A stretch of DNA of 64,000 bases from Paenibacillus sp. cl123. GTDB taxonomy: Bacteria > Bacillota > Bacilli > Paenibacillales > NBRC-103111. The position numbers were made by a program, and so were the translations under genes. Positions 10,038 through 18,780 of the stretch are shown piece by piece; the first letter of the stretch is position 1, and the number at the start of each line of letters is the position of its first letter. The stretch is taken from NCBI RefSeq assembly GCF_900101595.1, contig NZ_FMYY01000005.1, forward strand, positions 186,001-250,000, given 5' to 3'. The notes under the pieces are model-generated. The model did not search any database, had not been told where the DNA came from, and worked only from the letters and a program-made list of their open reading frames with translations.

Positions 10038-10921
10038 TCGCCGGGCGTTACGCCCGTATGCTTCTTGAAGGTGCGGTTGAAGTGGCTGATATGGTTATAG
10101 CCTACACGGGTGGCGATCTCGGATATGCTGAGGGCGGATTCGGCCAGCAGCTCCATCGAAGCCTGCATGCGGATGGAAGATAGAAGCTCGATGTAGGATT
10201 TGCCCTGGGTCAGCTTCAGCATGTAGCTGAAGTAGGAAGGAGCCATCCAGGCTTTAGCGGCGACTTCATCCAGGTGAAGATCCTCGTGGAAATGCGTCCG
10301 CATATATGCGATCGCCTCGTTGAAGGCATCCCGATGCTTGGCGACCTTCTGGCGCTCCTGCTGGCTTTGGGTTTCCACATAACGCTTGTATTGGCGTCCG
10401 GTAATGACGAGCAGCCTGAGCAGCTCCGCTTTAATCGCCAGCCGGTAGCCCTCCTCGCGTTCCTCCCATTCGGTCAGAAGGACGCCAAGCAGGTTTTCCA
10501 CGACGGATTGGGTGGCAGGGGGCAGCGTAATTTTGGGCATCAGATTCGTTTCCGGGATCAGGGGCCGTATATACGCGAAATCAACGAATGTCTGCATCTG
10601 CGTCATATCGCGCAGGCTCTCGTTGACCGCATGCGGCATGAAATCGACTTGAATCATGACGAAGTCCATATCATCCCGAGGGTCAAGCCGATGCTCCTGA
10701 TAAGGCGGTATCGAAAAAAGGTCGCCTTTGGTCAGCACATATTGCCGCCCTGCCGCCGAGTGAAGGCAGCTGCCGGACATCATGTAGCACAGCTGAAGAT
10801 GCTCGTGCGCGTGTAGGACGCGGTTCATCGATGACCGGTTGCGGATTTCGATTTTGAACGGAAATTGCTCATCAAGCATTTCTTTATAGGCATAAATCGG
10901 ATAGTCGAAGTGGTCGGGCAT
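9992..10921 (-). CDS. AraC-family transcriptional regulator
   Basis: A 309-residue DNA-binding protein. Residues about 15-150 form a cupin-like AraC sensor domain (HAHEHLQLCYMMSG). The last 100 residues hold two helix-turn-helix units, with LDEVAAKAWMAPSYFSYMLK in the first and ISEIATRVGYNHISHFNRTF in the second, ending in the family pattern KKHTGVTPGDYRK. GGAGGAACTT precedes the ATG. It is divergent from the isomerase-like and dehydrogenase pair starting at 11091 and shares a 169-base intergenic region with it, so it most likely controls that pair. The sensed sugar is not deducible. Confidence 0.9.
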   Translation of the reverse strand: MPDHFDYPIYAYKEMLDEQFPFKIEIRNRSSMNRVLHAHEHLQLCYMMSGSCLHSAAGRQYVLTKGDLFSIPPYQEHRLDPRDDMDFVMIQVDFMPHAVNESLRDMTQMQTFVDFAYIRPLIPETNLMPKITLPPATQSVVENLLGVLLTEWEEREEGYRLAIKAELLRLLVITGRQYKRYVETQSQQERQKVAKHRDAFNEAIAYMRTHFHEDLHLDEVAAKAWMAPSYFSYMLKLTQGKSYIELLSSIRMQASMELLAESALSISEIATRVGYNHISHFNRTFKKHTGVTPGDYRKSGSGMKSSFFP

Positions 10922-11090
10922 AAGTTCCTCCGCGCATGGAATCCTTCCAGTATTCGTTTCTTATTCCTAAGATACACGGAATCTCGTAAATGTTCAAAGA
11001 AAACGCGGAAAATGGAAAGCGCTATATTCTCCGGGATGCCATAATAAATGGTAGCGATTCGTAACTTTGAACAACAAAGGAGGGGCAGCA

Positions 11091-11942
11091 TTGCAGCGTC
11101 TGGCATTTAGTACGATACCTTGCGCAGGCTGGGCTTTGGAGGATATGGCAGCGGCGGCAAAGAAAGACGGCTTTCGAGGCCTGGAGCTCAGGGAGGGGGA
11201 TGCCTGGTCCATACATACCGGGATGACTCCGGATCAGCGGAAACACGCGCTTCAAGTGGTGAAGGAAGCGGGCTTGACGATTACCGACATCGGCTCCGGC
11301 GTGTGCTTTACGGGCAGCGAAGGCGATGCGGAGCAGCTCCGTCACTTTAAAGAGGTTGCGCGTTTGGCGCAGGATCTGGAGGCCCGGGGAGTGCGGGTAT
11401 TCCTGGGATATTTCACGAACCGCATAGACCAGCCGGTTCCGGATATTTCTTATCCTGCCCTGGTGGACCTGCTCCGGCAGGCTTGCGATTATGCGGCCGC
11501 TTATGGCGTTCAGCTCTGGATTGAAACGCATAATGAATTTTCAACCGGCCGCATCCTGCGTAAGCTGCTTGACGATGTGAGCCGTGACAACTGCATGGTC
11601 ATTTATGATGTGATCCATCCCCTTGAAGAGGGAGAAGACCCGGCGGAGACGGTCGCGCTGCTCGGCTCGCAATGTGTCCATGTTCATATCAAAGACGGCG
11701 TTCCCGCAGAAGATCCGATGGCGACGAATTGGAAGTATACGAAGGTAGGCGAGGGGCAAATCCCGATTTCTTCCATCGTAGCGCTTTTGGAGCAATCCGG
11801 GTATGCCGGCTATTATTCGCTGGAGTGGGAGACGAAGTGGCGGAGTGAGCTGCAGGTGCCCGGCATGGAGCCGGATGTCATTTTCCCGCATTATGTCGCT
11901 TATATGCATAATCTCTTCAAATCTCTGGAATCGAGGGTTTAG
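11091..11942 (+). CDS. Sugar phosphate isomerase/epimerase (xylose-isomerase-like TIM barrel)
   Basis: A 283-residue cytoplasmic protein of the AP-endonuclease-2/IolE-like TIM-barrel family, which interconverts sugars, inositol derivatives or their phosphates with a divalent metal. Metal-ligand motifs are visible as LWIETHNEF, MVIYDVIHP, VHVHIKDG and YYSLEWETKW. The start is the TTG at 11091, because AAAGGAGGGG lies six bases upstream; the open frame extends to a TTG at 11067 that would include this ribosome binding site. The dehydrogenase gene starts three bases after its stop, so the two are translationally linked. Together they suggest oxidation-isomerisation of a sugar acid or polyol. Confidence 0.85.
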   Translation: MQRLAFSTIPCAGWALEDMAAAAKKDGFRGLELREGDAWSIHTGMTPDQRKHALQVVKEAGLTITDIGSGVCFTGSEGDAEQLRHFKEVARLAQDLEARGVRVFLGYFTNRIDQPVPDISYPALVDLLRQACDYAAAYGVQLWIETHNEFSTGRILRKLLDDVSRDNCMVIYDVIHPLEEGEDPAETVALLGSQCVHVHIKDGVPAEDPMATNWKYTKVGEGQIPISSIVALLEQSGYAGYYSLEWETKWRSELQVPGMEPDVIFPHYVAYMHNLFKSLESRV

Positions 11943-11945
11943 ATA

Positions 11946-12947
11946 ATGAAAACATTAGTGACGATTGCCGACGCCGGGCTGCGCGGCATGTTCTGGCAGG
12001 ATCAGGTTTTGAATAAATTGAAGTCCATGTCCGAGGTCGATTTTGTGCCGATCGGTGAAAGGTTTACCAGCGAGCAGCTGGCGGAGCAGATCGGCGATTA
12101 TGAGGCGTGCATCACGTCATGGGGCTCGCCATTTTTTACGCCGGAGGTTCTCGCGCGCGCCGGGAAGCTGAAATTCATCGGTCATGGGGCGGGGAGCGTA
12201 GCCTCCATCGTAAGCGAAGAGGTGTTCGCGACGCCGATTGCCGTAACGTCCGCGAATAACGTATTGGCGCATTCCACAGCGGAATGCGCGGTATCTCTCA
12301 TACTTGCGGGAGCCTGGAACCATGCCGGATACAGTACCGGACTGAAGCAGGGCAGGTGGAGCGTCAATACAAGAGAAACAGTGCTGGGCGTCACGCGCCG
12401 GGTCGTAGGCTTGGTCGGATTTGGCGCCATTTCCAAGCTGGTTATCCGGATGCTGCAGCCGTTCGACACGACCATTCTGCTGTACTCGAGCTATTGTTCG
12501 CCTCAAGAGGCGGAGGAGCTGGGGGTTCAGCTGTGCGGGCTGAACGAATTGTTCGAACGCAGCGATATCGTTTCGCTGCATAATACGTGGACGCCGCGGA
12601 CGGAAGGGATGATCGGCGCGGAGCAGCTGCAGCGGCTGAGGGACGGCGGGCTGTTCGTCAATACGGCCCGCGGCCCGATCGTGAACGAGGAGGCTTTAGT
12701 CGCCGAGCTCCGGACAGGCCGAATCTCGGCCGCGCTGGATGTATACGAGCGGGAGCCGGTTCCGGCGGATCACGAGCTGCTCGCCATGCCCAATGTCCTT
12801 TGTCTGCCTCATATCGGCGGATATCACGGACTGCTTAAGCGCGAGCTTTGCGATTTCATCGTGGATGAACTGGGGCGGTTTACAGCAGGTGAGCCGCTGC
12901 AAGGCCGGGTCTCGCTCGAGCATTTCTTCAGGCTGACGCCAAGATAA
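11946..12947 (+). CDS. D-isomer-specific 2-hydroxyacid dehydrogenase family
   Basis: A 333-residue NAD(P)-dependent oxidoreductase. The Rossmann nucleotide-binding motif appears as VGLVGFGAISKLVIRML at about residues 155-171. The arginine motif is NTARGPIVNEEAL near 240, and the catalytic histidine is in LPHIGG near 285. This order is that of phosphoglycerate/hydroxypyruvate-reductase-like enzymes. It is coupled to the upstream isomerase-like gene with a 3-base gap, and a terminator follows. The pairing with a sugar epimerase suggests that it reduces or oxidises a sugar-derived 2-keto or 2-hydroxy acid rather than serving serine biosynthesis. The exact substrate is unknown. Confidence 0.85.
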   Translation: MKTLVTIADAGLRGMFWQDQVLNKLKSMSEVDFVPIGERFTSEQLAEQIGDYEACITSWGSPFFTPEVLARAGKLKFIGHGAGSVASIVSEEVFATPIAVTSANNVLAHSTAECAVSLILAGAWNHAGYSTGLKQGRWSVNTRETVLGVTRRVVGLVGFGAISKLVIRMLQPFDTTILLYSSYCSPQEAEELGVQLCGLNELFERSDIVSLHNTWTPRTEGMIGAEQLQRLRDGGLFVNTARGPIVNEEALVAELRTGRISAALDVYEREPVPADHELLAMPNVLCLPHIGGYHGLLKRELCDFIVDELGRFTAGEPLQGRVSLEHFFRLTPR

Positions 12948-12957
12948 GCCTTACACC

Positions 12958-12998
12958 AAACACGGAGCCATGCGAATATCGCGTGGCTCCGTGTTTGT
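12958..12998 (+). terminator. Terminator hairpin between convergent genes
   Basis: AAACACGGAGCCA pairs with TGGCTCCGTGTTT around a short inner stem; the A-rich 5' side and T-rich 3' side let it work for both the dehydrogenase operon and the convergent rhamnosidase gene. Confidence 0.75.
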
Positions 12999-13040
12999 CA
13001 TGCGCCCGGCCTGAGCGCTGCCTGCTTTCTAACGTAGAGC

Positions 13041-15707
13041 TCAAGTCCGATAGTCATACGTAAACCGGTATTCCCCCGAACCTGCCTGAAGGGCAACCCC
13101 TTGCTCCGTCTGTCTTATCTCTCCTATGCCTGCGGCTTGCTCCAGCGTTTCCCCATTTTCCAGCACCTGATTCCACTGTGCTCCCGGCAGCTGTATCGAA
13201 GCCGTGGCATTCGGCGGGATGACGACCGTTATGTCCATACGGCGCTGCTCCGACCTGTGCCACTTCACGTGGATGCGCCCGTACATCGATTCCAGCGCCG
13301 CTTCCGCCCATGTCAACCCCTCATGCGGCTGCGGCCGGATATGAACATGCTTATAACCCGGCGCAGCTTCGTCCACATCGATGCCGGCGACATACCGGTA
13401 CAGCCATTCGCCGATCGCTCCATACGCATAATGGTTAAACGAGTTCATATGCTTGCTCCAGAAGCTCCCGTCCTCCTTGATTCCGTCCCAATGCTCCCAG
13501 ATGGTGGTGGCGCCTTTGGTCACCTGATACAGCCAGGACGGATAGTCGGTTTGGAGCAGCAGCTTGTACGCCGCATCCGTTTGGCCGTTCTGGCTGAGCA
13601 CGAGATTGAGGTACGGAGTGCCGACGAAGCCTGTCGTGAGATGGAAGCCCGATTCTTGCAGCAGCTCCATCAGCTTGGCGACCGCCCGTTCCTTGGCGTG
13701 ATCCTCCGCCAGGTTAAACATCAGCGCGAGAACGTGGGCCGTCTGCGTCGGCACGGCCAGCCGGCCGCCGGGCGTGATGAATTCCTGCCGGAAAGCGTCC
13801 CGCACGCGGCCATGCAGCTGCTCATACAGGCTCGCGTCTTCGGTTTTCCCGAGGACTCGCGCCGTTTTGGCAAGCAGGGAAGCCGAATACGCGTAGAAGG
13901 CGGTGGCGATCAGCTCGCGATCGGTGGCGCCGACATACGAATCGGGCTTGGCATCGAGACCGAGCCAGTCTCCGAAGTGGAACCCGGTAGTCCAAAGGTA
14001 TTCGTTCTCTCCTTGGCTGCGTATATACGCCACCCATGCCTTCATACTCTCATACTGCTGCTCGAGAATCCGCTTATCCCCGTAACATTGATAGAGTACC
14101 CAGGGGCAAATGACGGCAGCGTCTCCCCAAGCGGCGGAGGAGTGGCTTGTTTCCTTCAGCACATGCGGAATGACGAACGGCACCCCGCCGTCTTCGCGCT
14201 GCTCGGCGGCCAGGTCGCGCAGCCACTTGGTGAAAAAGGGCGCCACATTCATCATATGCGCCGCAGTCCGGATAAACATCTGCGCGTCGCCCGTCCAGCC
14301 GAGTCTCTCGTCCCGCTGCGGACAATCGGTAGGCACGTCGAGGAAATTCCCCTTCTGCCCCCAGAGGATATTGTGCTGCAGCTGATTGATCAGAGGCTCC
14401 GAGCAGCGGAAATCGCCTGTGAGCTCCATGTCGGAATGGAGCACGATTCCCGTGAAATCCTCCAGCCGTATGTCCTCGCCGAACCCGGTCAGCTTCACGT
14501 ACCGGAAGCCCTGGAACGTAAAGCGGGGCTCGAACGTCTCGGGGGCTCCGCCTTTGAGCGTATACCGGATCGTTTGCTTCGCATCCCGCAAATTATCGGT
14601 ATAGAAATTGCCCTCACGATCCAGCACCTCGGCATGCTCCAGCATGACGTGCCGTCCCGCTTCTCCGCGAACGGTGAAGCGAACCCAGCCCACCATATTT
14701 TGGCCCATATCCAGCACCGTTTCCCCGGCCGGCGTTGTGAGGAGCTTAATGGGCGATAATTTTTCAGTGATCCGCACGGGTTCGTTCATTTGCGCGGTAA
14801 GCGTATGCTTGGTATGGGGCAGCGTTTCCACGCCGTGCCAATGCTGGTCATCGTACCGGCCATCGCACCAATCTGCGATCTCGAGCCGGGCGTCATACGT
14901 TTCCCCTTCATAAATGCCGGACATTCGGATGGCGCTTTCACGGGCTTTCCATGCCGTATCGGTTGCGATGATAACCTCCTCAGCTTCCCCTTCATAACGG
15001 ATATGCAGCTGCATGAGGAAAGCGGTCCGGTCGCCATACACATTCTTTTTGTGGCTGCCGGTCAAGCTGCCCTTGTACCATCCGTTTCCGAGAATGGCGC
15101 CTATCGCGTTGGGCCCGCTCGCCAATAAGTGCGTGACATCATACGTCTGGTACTGAAGCTGATGGTTGTAGCTGGTCCAGCCGGGAGTCAGGTAGCAATC
15201 GCCCGCCCTGCAGCCGTTCACATACAGCTCGTACAGACCAAGGCCGGTCGCATAAACGCGTGCGCTTGCCACCTTCCGGTCCACGGTAAAGCTGCGCCGG
15301 AGAAGCGGACTAACCTCGGACTCCAAGGGAAAGGCTTCAAGCGGCGCGCTGATCCAATCGGCCAGCCAGTGACTGGCTTCCAGCAGCCCCATTTCCCAGA
15401 AAGCCGTCTCCGACCATTCGGACTGCTCGCCCTGCTCGCTCCACACGCGGACCCGGTAATAGTAACGCTGCCGGCTTGCGAGCTCGAGGCCGTCTATCTC
15501 GACGTGAACGGATTGGCCGGAGATGACTTTACCGGAATCCCAGAGCAGCGTTTTCCACTCGGCATCATCCGATAGTTGCAGCTGATAGGCCGCTTGCAGC
15601 CAAGCTCGCGAATCCGAGCGAATTTGCCAGCTGATTCGCGGCTTTCTGACATCGATTCCGATGGGATTCTCTCTGTATTCGCATCGCAGCTTCGTCACGG
15701 TGGACAT
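13041..15707 (-). CDS. Alpha-L-rhamnosidase, glycoside hydrolase family 78
   Basis: An 888-residue enzyme that cleaves terminal alpha-L-rhamnose from plant glycosides or pectic and bacterial polysaccharide fragments. It has no signal peptide and so probably acts inside the cell. The N-terminal beta domains (YRENPIGIDVRKPRISWQI, then PLLRRSFTV) lead to the (alpha/alpha)6 catalytic domain with the hallmark CPQRDERLGWTGDAQMF near residues 460-475 and TIWEHWDG near 735. A C-terminal beta domain follows (GEYRFTYDYRT end). The start at 15707 is the methionine of MSTVTKLRCEY. The frame is open for 123 more codons, but that extension runs through the divergent promoter region. The divergent AraC-type gene is the likely regulator. 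Confidence 0.93.
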   Translation of the reverse strand: MSTVTKLRCEYRENPIGIDVRKPRISWQIRSDSRAWLQAAYQLQLSDDAEWKTLLWDSGKVISGQSVHVEIDGLELASRQRYYYRVRVWSEQGEQSEWSETAFWEMGLLEASHWLADWISAPLEAFPLESEVSPLLRRSFTVDRKVASARVYATGLGLYELYVNGCRAGDCYLTPGWTSYNHQLQYQTYDVTHLLASGPNAIGAILGNGWYKGSLTGSHKKNVYGDRTAFLMQLHIRYEGEAEEVIIATDTAWKARESAIRMSGIYEGETYDARLEIADWCDGRYDDQHWHGVETLPHTKHTLTAQMNEPVRITEKLSPIKLLTTPAGETVLDMGQNMVGWVRFTVRGEAGRHVMLEHAEVLDREGNFYTDNLRDAKQTIRYTLKGGAPETFEPRFTFQGFRYVKLTGFGEDIRLEDFTGIVLHSDMELTGDFRCSEPLINQLQHNILWGQKGNFLDVPTDCPQRDERLGWTGDAQMFIRTAAHMMNVAPFFTKWLRDLAAEQREDGGVPFVIPHVLKETSHSSAAWGDAAVICPWVLYQCYGDKRILEQQYESMKAWVAYIRSQGENEYLWTTGFHFGDWLGLDAKPDSYVGATDRELIATAFYAYSASLLAKTARVLGKTEDASLYEQLHGRVRDAFRQEFITPGGRLAVPTQTAHVLALMFNLAEDHAKERAVAKLMELLQESGFHLTTGFVGTPYLNLVLSQNGQTDAAYKLLLQTDYPSWLYQVTKGATTIWEHWDGIKEDGSFWSKHMNSFNHYAYGAIGEWLYRYVAGIDVDEAAPGYKHVHIRPQPHEGLTWAEAALESMYGRIHVKWHRSEQRRMDITVVIPPNATASIQLPGAQWNQVLENGETLEQAAGIGEIRQTEQGVALQAGSGEYRFTYDYRT

Positions 15708-15854
15708 ACGATCACTTCTCTTTCTCGTCAAGATGGATTTGCTATGGAAGGGGATTCCACTATAATTATAAGAGAGTCTCCGTGCCGTATATCTCCTCAT
15801 AACGGACATCTCATACCGGTAAACACGACATGAATGGGAGCAGGTGATCTTGCC
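15708..15854. promoter_or_regulatory. Divergent promoter region, rhamnosidase and AraC regulator
   Basis: The palindrome TATAATTATA at 15761-15770 offers a -10 box in both directions, but neither has a good -35 hexamer. That is typical of activator-dependent control by the adjacent AraC-type protein. Confidence 0.4.
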
Positions 15855-16727
15855 ATGAACCAACCGAAGCGTACGCTGACAGCGGAGCGTTTTTTTCCGG
15901 ATCATACGATGCTGTCCATCAACCGGGCAACCGAAGCGTTCCGCCTGCCTCAGCATGATCATGAATTCATCGAGCTTGCGTATGTGGGGGAGGGGAGGGG
16001 ATTTCATTATATGGAAAATGAGGTCCGTCCGGCGGCCCGCGGCCAGCTGTTCGTGATCCCGGTCGGGGTTTCGCATGTTTTTCGTCCCTCTTCGCCGGAT
16101 ACGGCCTCAGAGCCGTTAGTCGTATATAATTGTATATTTCAGCCTGGGCTGATCGACAGCCTGCTCCCCGTGGTTACGGAGGAGCCGATTGCAGCCTATA
16201 TGAAAGAGCTGCAGACTGGAAAGCTTTCCTGCGAGGCGATCACGGATGTCGATGCGTGCCTGGAAGCCTTGTTTCTCGCGATGCACCGGGAACATGAGCT
16301 GCCCCAAAGCGGGGCCTCCACCTATTTGCGCAGCCTCTTGCTCCAACTGCTCCTGACCATGCACCGCTTGAAGCATCGCGAAAGCTCCGAGTGGCCGGGC
16401 AAGCATGACCGGTTCATCCAAGTGCTCGAGTATGTCGAACGGCACTACTCTGAGGAGCTTACCTTATCTCAATTGACCGAATCTTTTAGGTGGAGCGAGC
16501 GTCAGCTCCAACGCTTGTTCAAGCGTCATACCTCCCAAACCTTTCTTCATTATCTGCAAGGCGTCCGGGTTCGCAAGAGCTGCGAGCAGCTGAGAAAATC
16601 GGACCGGACGATCGGCGCTATAGCGGAGTCGGTCGGTTACCGGGATGTCAATTCCTTTATCGCCTTATTCAAAAAGGTGGTCGGACAGACGCCCGGCAGC
16701 TATCGCAAGCAGCAGCTCTTTACATAG
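15855..16727 (+). CDS. AraC-family transcriptional regulator of the rhamnosidase
   Basis: A 290-residue regulator with an N-terminal cupin (LPQHDHEFIELAYV, HYMENEVRPAARGQLFVIP) and two C-terminal helix-turn-helix units. The first contains LSQLTESFRWSERQLQRLFK, and the second contains IGAIAESVGYRDVNSFIALF, ending in KVVGQTPGSYRKQ. The ATG at 15855 is preceded by AGGTGA with 7-base spacing; an upstream in-frame ATG at 15834 lacks a binding site. Its divergent placement next to the GH78 gene suggests that it senses rhamnose or a rhamnoside and activates that gene. A strong terminator separates it from the transporter operon downstream, which appears to be controlled by another box. Confidence 0.9.
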   Translation: MNQPKRTLTAERFFPDHTMLSINRATEAFRLPQHDHEFIELAYVGEGRGFHYMENEVRPAARGQLFVIPVGVSHVFRPSSPDTASEPLVVYNCIFQPGLIDSLLPVVTEEPIAAYMKELQTGKLSCEAITDVDACLEALFLAMHREHELPQSGASTYLRSLLLQLLLTMHRLKHRESSEWPGKHDRFIQVLEYVERHYSEELTLSQLTESFRWSERQLQRLFKRHTSQTFLHYLQGVRVRKSCEQLRKSDRTIGAIAESVGYRDVNSFIALFKKVVGQTPGSYRKQQLFT

Positions 16728-16736
16728 AAGTGGATG

Positions 16737-16764
16737 AAACCGCGAGCAGCAACGCGGTTTTTTT
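16737..16764 (+). terminator. Intrinsic terminator after the AraC gene
   Basis: AAACCGCG, the loop AGCAGCAA and CGCGGTTT are followed directly by TTTT. Confidence 0.9.
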
Positions 16765-16774
16765 GTTGTATCCG

Positions 16775-16841
16775 AATCTTAATTCCCGACATGAAGTCGA
16801 AAGATTGACGGGGACCCATATGATAACGGTTCCATTATAAT
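16775..16841 (+). promoter_or_regulatory. Regulatory box A and promoter of the lyase-region transporter operon
   Basis: CTTAATTC at 16778 begins a 64-base block that ends in TATAAT (16836-16841). The block aligns without gaps to the one at 30960-31023. Shared core elements are CTTAATTC, ACATG, TCGAAAG, CGGGG and CGGTTCC. No good -35 hexamer is present, so an activator bound to the upstream half is expected. Transcription should start near 16848, which argues against the GTG at 16857 as translation start. The best candidate activator is the YesN-like response regulator at 37024-38577. Confidence 0.6.
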
Positions 16842-16889
16842 GAGGGTAATCCAGCGGTGACAAAGAGAAGGAGGAGGAAGAGAAGTACT

Positions 16890-17807
16890 ATGAAAACACC
16901 GTTTATACGCGATTTAATCGAATACAAAACCTTGCTGCTCATGCTCTTGCCGGCTTTGCTATTCGTGCTGTTATTCCAATATACGCCGATGTTCGGCCTG
17001 GTTCTTGCGTTCAAGGAATACACGTATACCAAAGGCATATTGGGCAGCGATTGGGTAGGTTTGAACAATTTCCGTTTTTTCTTCATCTCCGGAGATGCTT
17101 GGAGGGTCACACGAAACACGGTTCTATACAACGCGGCCTTCATCTCCATCAACCTGGTGCTGCAGGTCGGGGTCGCCATCATGCTGTCGGAAATCCGAAA
17201 CCGATGGTTCAAAAAGGTAAGCCAAACGCTGATGTTCCTGCCATTTTTCATTTCGTGGGTCGTCGTCGGTACGATTGCCTACAATCTGCTGAATTTCGAG
17301 CACGGCACGGTCAATTCGCTCTTCCGCGCCGCCGGTATGGAGCCCGTCAACTTTTACAGCACGCCTGATGTGTGGCCCTTTCTTCTCATAATTTTCAATG
17401 CATGGAAAGCGGTTGGCTACGGCGCGGTTTTTTACCTGGCGGCCATCATGAGCATTGACCAGGAGATGTTCGAGGCCGCAGAGACGGACGGGGCGAACGT
17501 TTTTCAGCGAATCTGGTACATTACGATTCCTTGCTTGAAGCCGACGATGATGATCCTGATCCTCCTCGCAGTCGGTCAGATTTTCCGCGGAGATTTCGGT
17601 CTCTTCTTCAATATGGTTGGAAGCAACGGCCTGCTGTTCTCGGCCACCGATGTCATTGATACGTTCGTTTACCGCTCTCTGGTGGAGAACAATGAAATTG
17701 GCATGTCGGCGGCGATCGACTTCTTTCAATCGGTCCTGTGCTTCGTCACGATTCTGCTCGTAAATGGGATTGTCCGCAGAACGGACAAAGATTCGGCCTT
17801 ATTTTAA
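16890..17807 (+). CDS. ABC sugar transporter permease, LplB-like
   Basis: A 305-residue inner-membrane permease with six predicted spanning segments beginning LLLMLLPALLFVLLF. The EAA loop is FEAAETDGANVFQRIWYITI and the tail is RRTDKDSALF, typical of LplB partners. The ATG at 16890 follows a GGAGGAGG tract by about 12 bases. A GTG at 16857 in the same frame would add 11 mostly basic residues, but it would leave a leader of only about 9 bases and is less likely. It is the first gene of a permease-permease-binding-protein operon feeding the heparinase-like lyase region, so it probably imports unsaturated uronate-containing oligosaccharides. Confidence 0.92.
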   Translation: MKTPFIRDLIEYKTLLLMLLPALLFVLLFQYTPMFGLVLAFKEYTYTKGILGSDWVGLNNFRFFFISGDAWRVTRNTVLYNAAFISINLVLQVGVAIMLSEIRNRWFKKVSQTLMFLPFFISWVVVGTIAYNLLNFEHGTVNSLFRAAGMEPVNFYSTPDVWPFLLIIFNAWKAVGYGAVFYLAAIMSIDQEMFEAAETDGANVFQRIWYITIPCLKPTMMILILLAVGQIFRGDFGLFFNMVGSNGLLFSATDVIDTFVYRSLVENNEIGMSAAIDFFQSVLCFVTILLVNGIVRRTDKDSALF

Positions 17808-17830
17808 TCCGGAAGGGAGCTTGCAGTCCG

Positions 17831-18724
17831 ATGAACGCAACGAAGAAGATCCGGATGGATCAGATGATTCTGAATGTGGTATCTTACAGCTGGATAACGC
17901 TTGTCGCCTTACTATGCGTCCTGCCGTTCCTGCTTGTCCTCAGCGGTTCCTTCACGAAGGAAAGCGAGATCATCCTGGAAGGCTTCAAGCTCATTCCCAA
18001 GGAACTCTCGTTAGAAGCTTATCAGTTTATTTTCGAATATCCGCAAGACATCCTTCGCGCTTATGGGGTTACCGTTTCCTTAACTGTTATCGGTACGATG
18101 CTATCCTTGTTCTTCATCTCGATGAGCAGTTACGTCATCCAGAGAACGGATTTCAAGTGGCGGAACACATTTTCTTTTATCTTTTACTTCACAACACTGT
18201 TCAGCGGAGGGCTTGTCCCCTTGTACATTCTGGTCGTCAACTATTTGAAGCTGAAGGATACATATTGGGTTTTGCTGCTGCTACCGATGATCAACGTATT
18301 TTATATTCTCGTCATGAAGAGCTTCATGAGAAGCATACCGGCCGCGATTACGGAATCCGCCAAAATTGACGGAGCCGGCGATTTCACCATCTTTATCCGT
18401 CTGATCCTGCCTTTATGCAAGCCGGCGCTAGCTACAATTGGCTTGTTCGTAGCGCTCAACTATTGGAACGATTGGTTCTATTCGCTGCTTTTTATTAGCG
18501 ACCAGAAGCTCTATCCGCTTCAGTACTACTTGTACAAAGTAATCGGCAATGTCGATGCGCTCAAAATCGTTGCGGAGAAAACCGGGAACAAGGTGCCGGA
18601 TTTGCCCGGCGAAGGGATAAAAATGGCGTTGACGATGGTCGTTACCGGGCCGATTATTTTCTTATACCCGTTCATTCAGCGGTATTTCGTCAAAGGTCTT
18701 ACGATAGGCGCCGTCAAAGGGTAA
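17831..18724 (+). CDS. ABC sugar transporter permease, LplC-like
   Basis: A 297-residue membrane permease, partner of the gene 23 bases upstream. The EAA loop reads ITESAKIDGAGDFTIFIRLI, and the protein ends in RYFVKGLTIGAVKG. The start is the ATG at 17831 (MNATKKIRMDQ) with GGGAG about 11 bases upstream; an open extension to 17738 overlaps the preceding gene and is rejected. The binding protein follows after 56 bases. As in related clusters the ATPase is missing and is presumably supplied from elsewhere in the genome. Confidence 0.92.
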   Translation: MNATKKIRMDQMILNVVSYSWITLVALLCVLPFLLVLSGSFTKESEIILEGFKLIPKELSLEAYQFIFEYPQDILRAYGVTVSLTVIGTMLSLFFISMSSYVIQRTDFKWRNTFSFIFYFTTLFSGGLVPLYILVVNYLKLKDTYWVLLLLPMINVFYILVMKSFMRSIPAAITESAKIDGAGDFTIFIRLILPLCKPALATIGLFVALNYWNDWFYSLLFISDQKLYPLQYYLYKVIGNVDALKIVAEKTGNKVPDLPGEGIKMALTMVVTGPIIFLYPFIQRYFVKGLTIGAVKG

Positions 18725-18780
18725 TTCCGGCAACCCCGGTTTATCAATAGGAAGTCATTATTTCCGTAGGGGGAAAGAGG

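Noticed and set aside
13101..14759. A 552-codon open frame on the + strand
   Set aside because: It lies entirely antisense to the GH78 rhamnosidase, whose catalytic motifs are intact; the translation is Arg/His/Pro-rich with no domain.
15708..16076. N-terminal extension of the rhamnosidase frame by 123 codons
   Set aside because: It overlaps the divergent AraC coding region and promoter; family alignment by eye starts at MSTVTKLRCEY.
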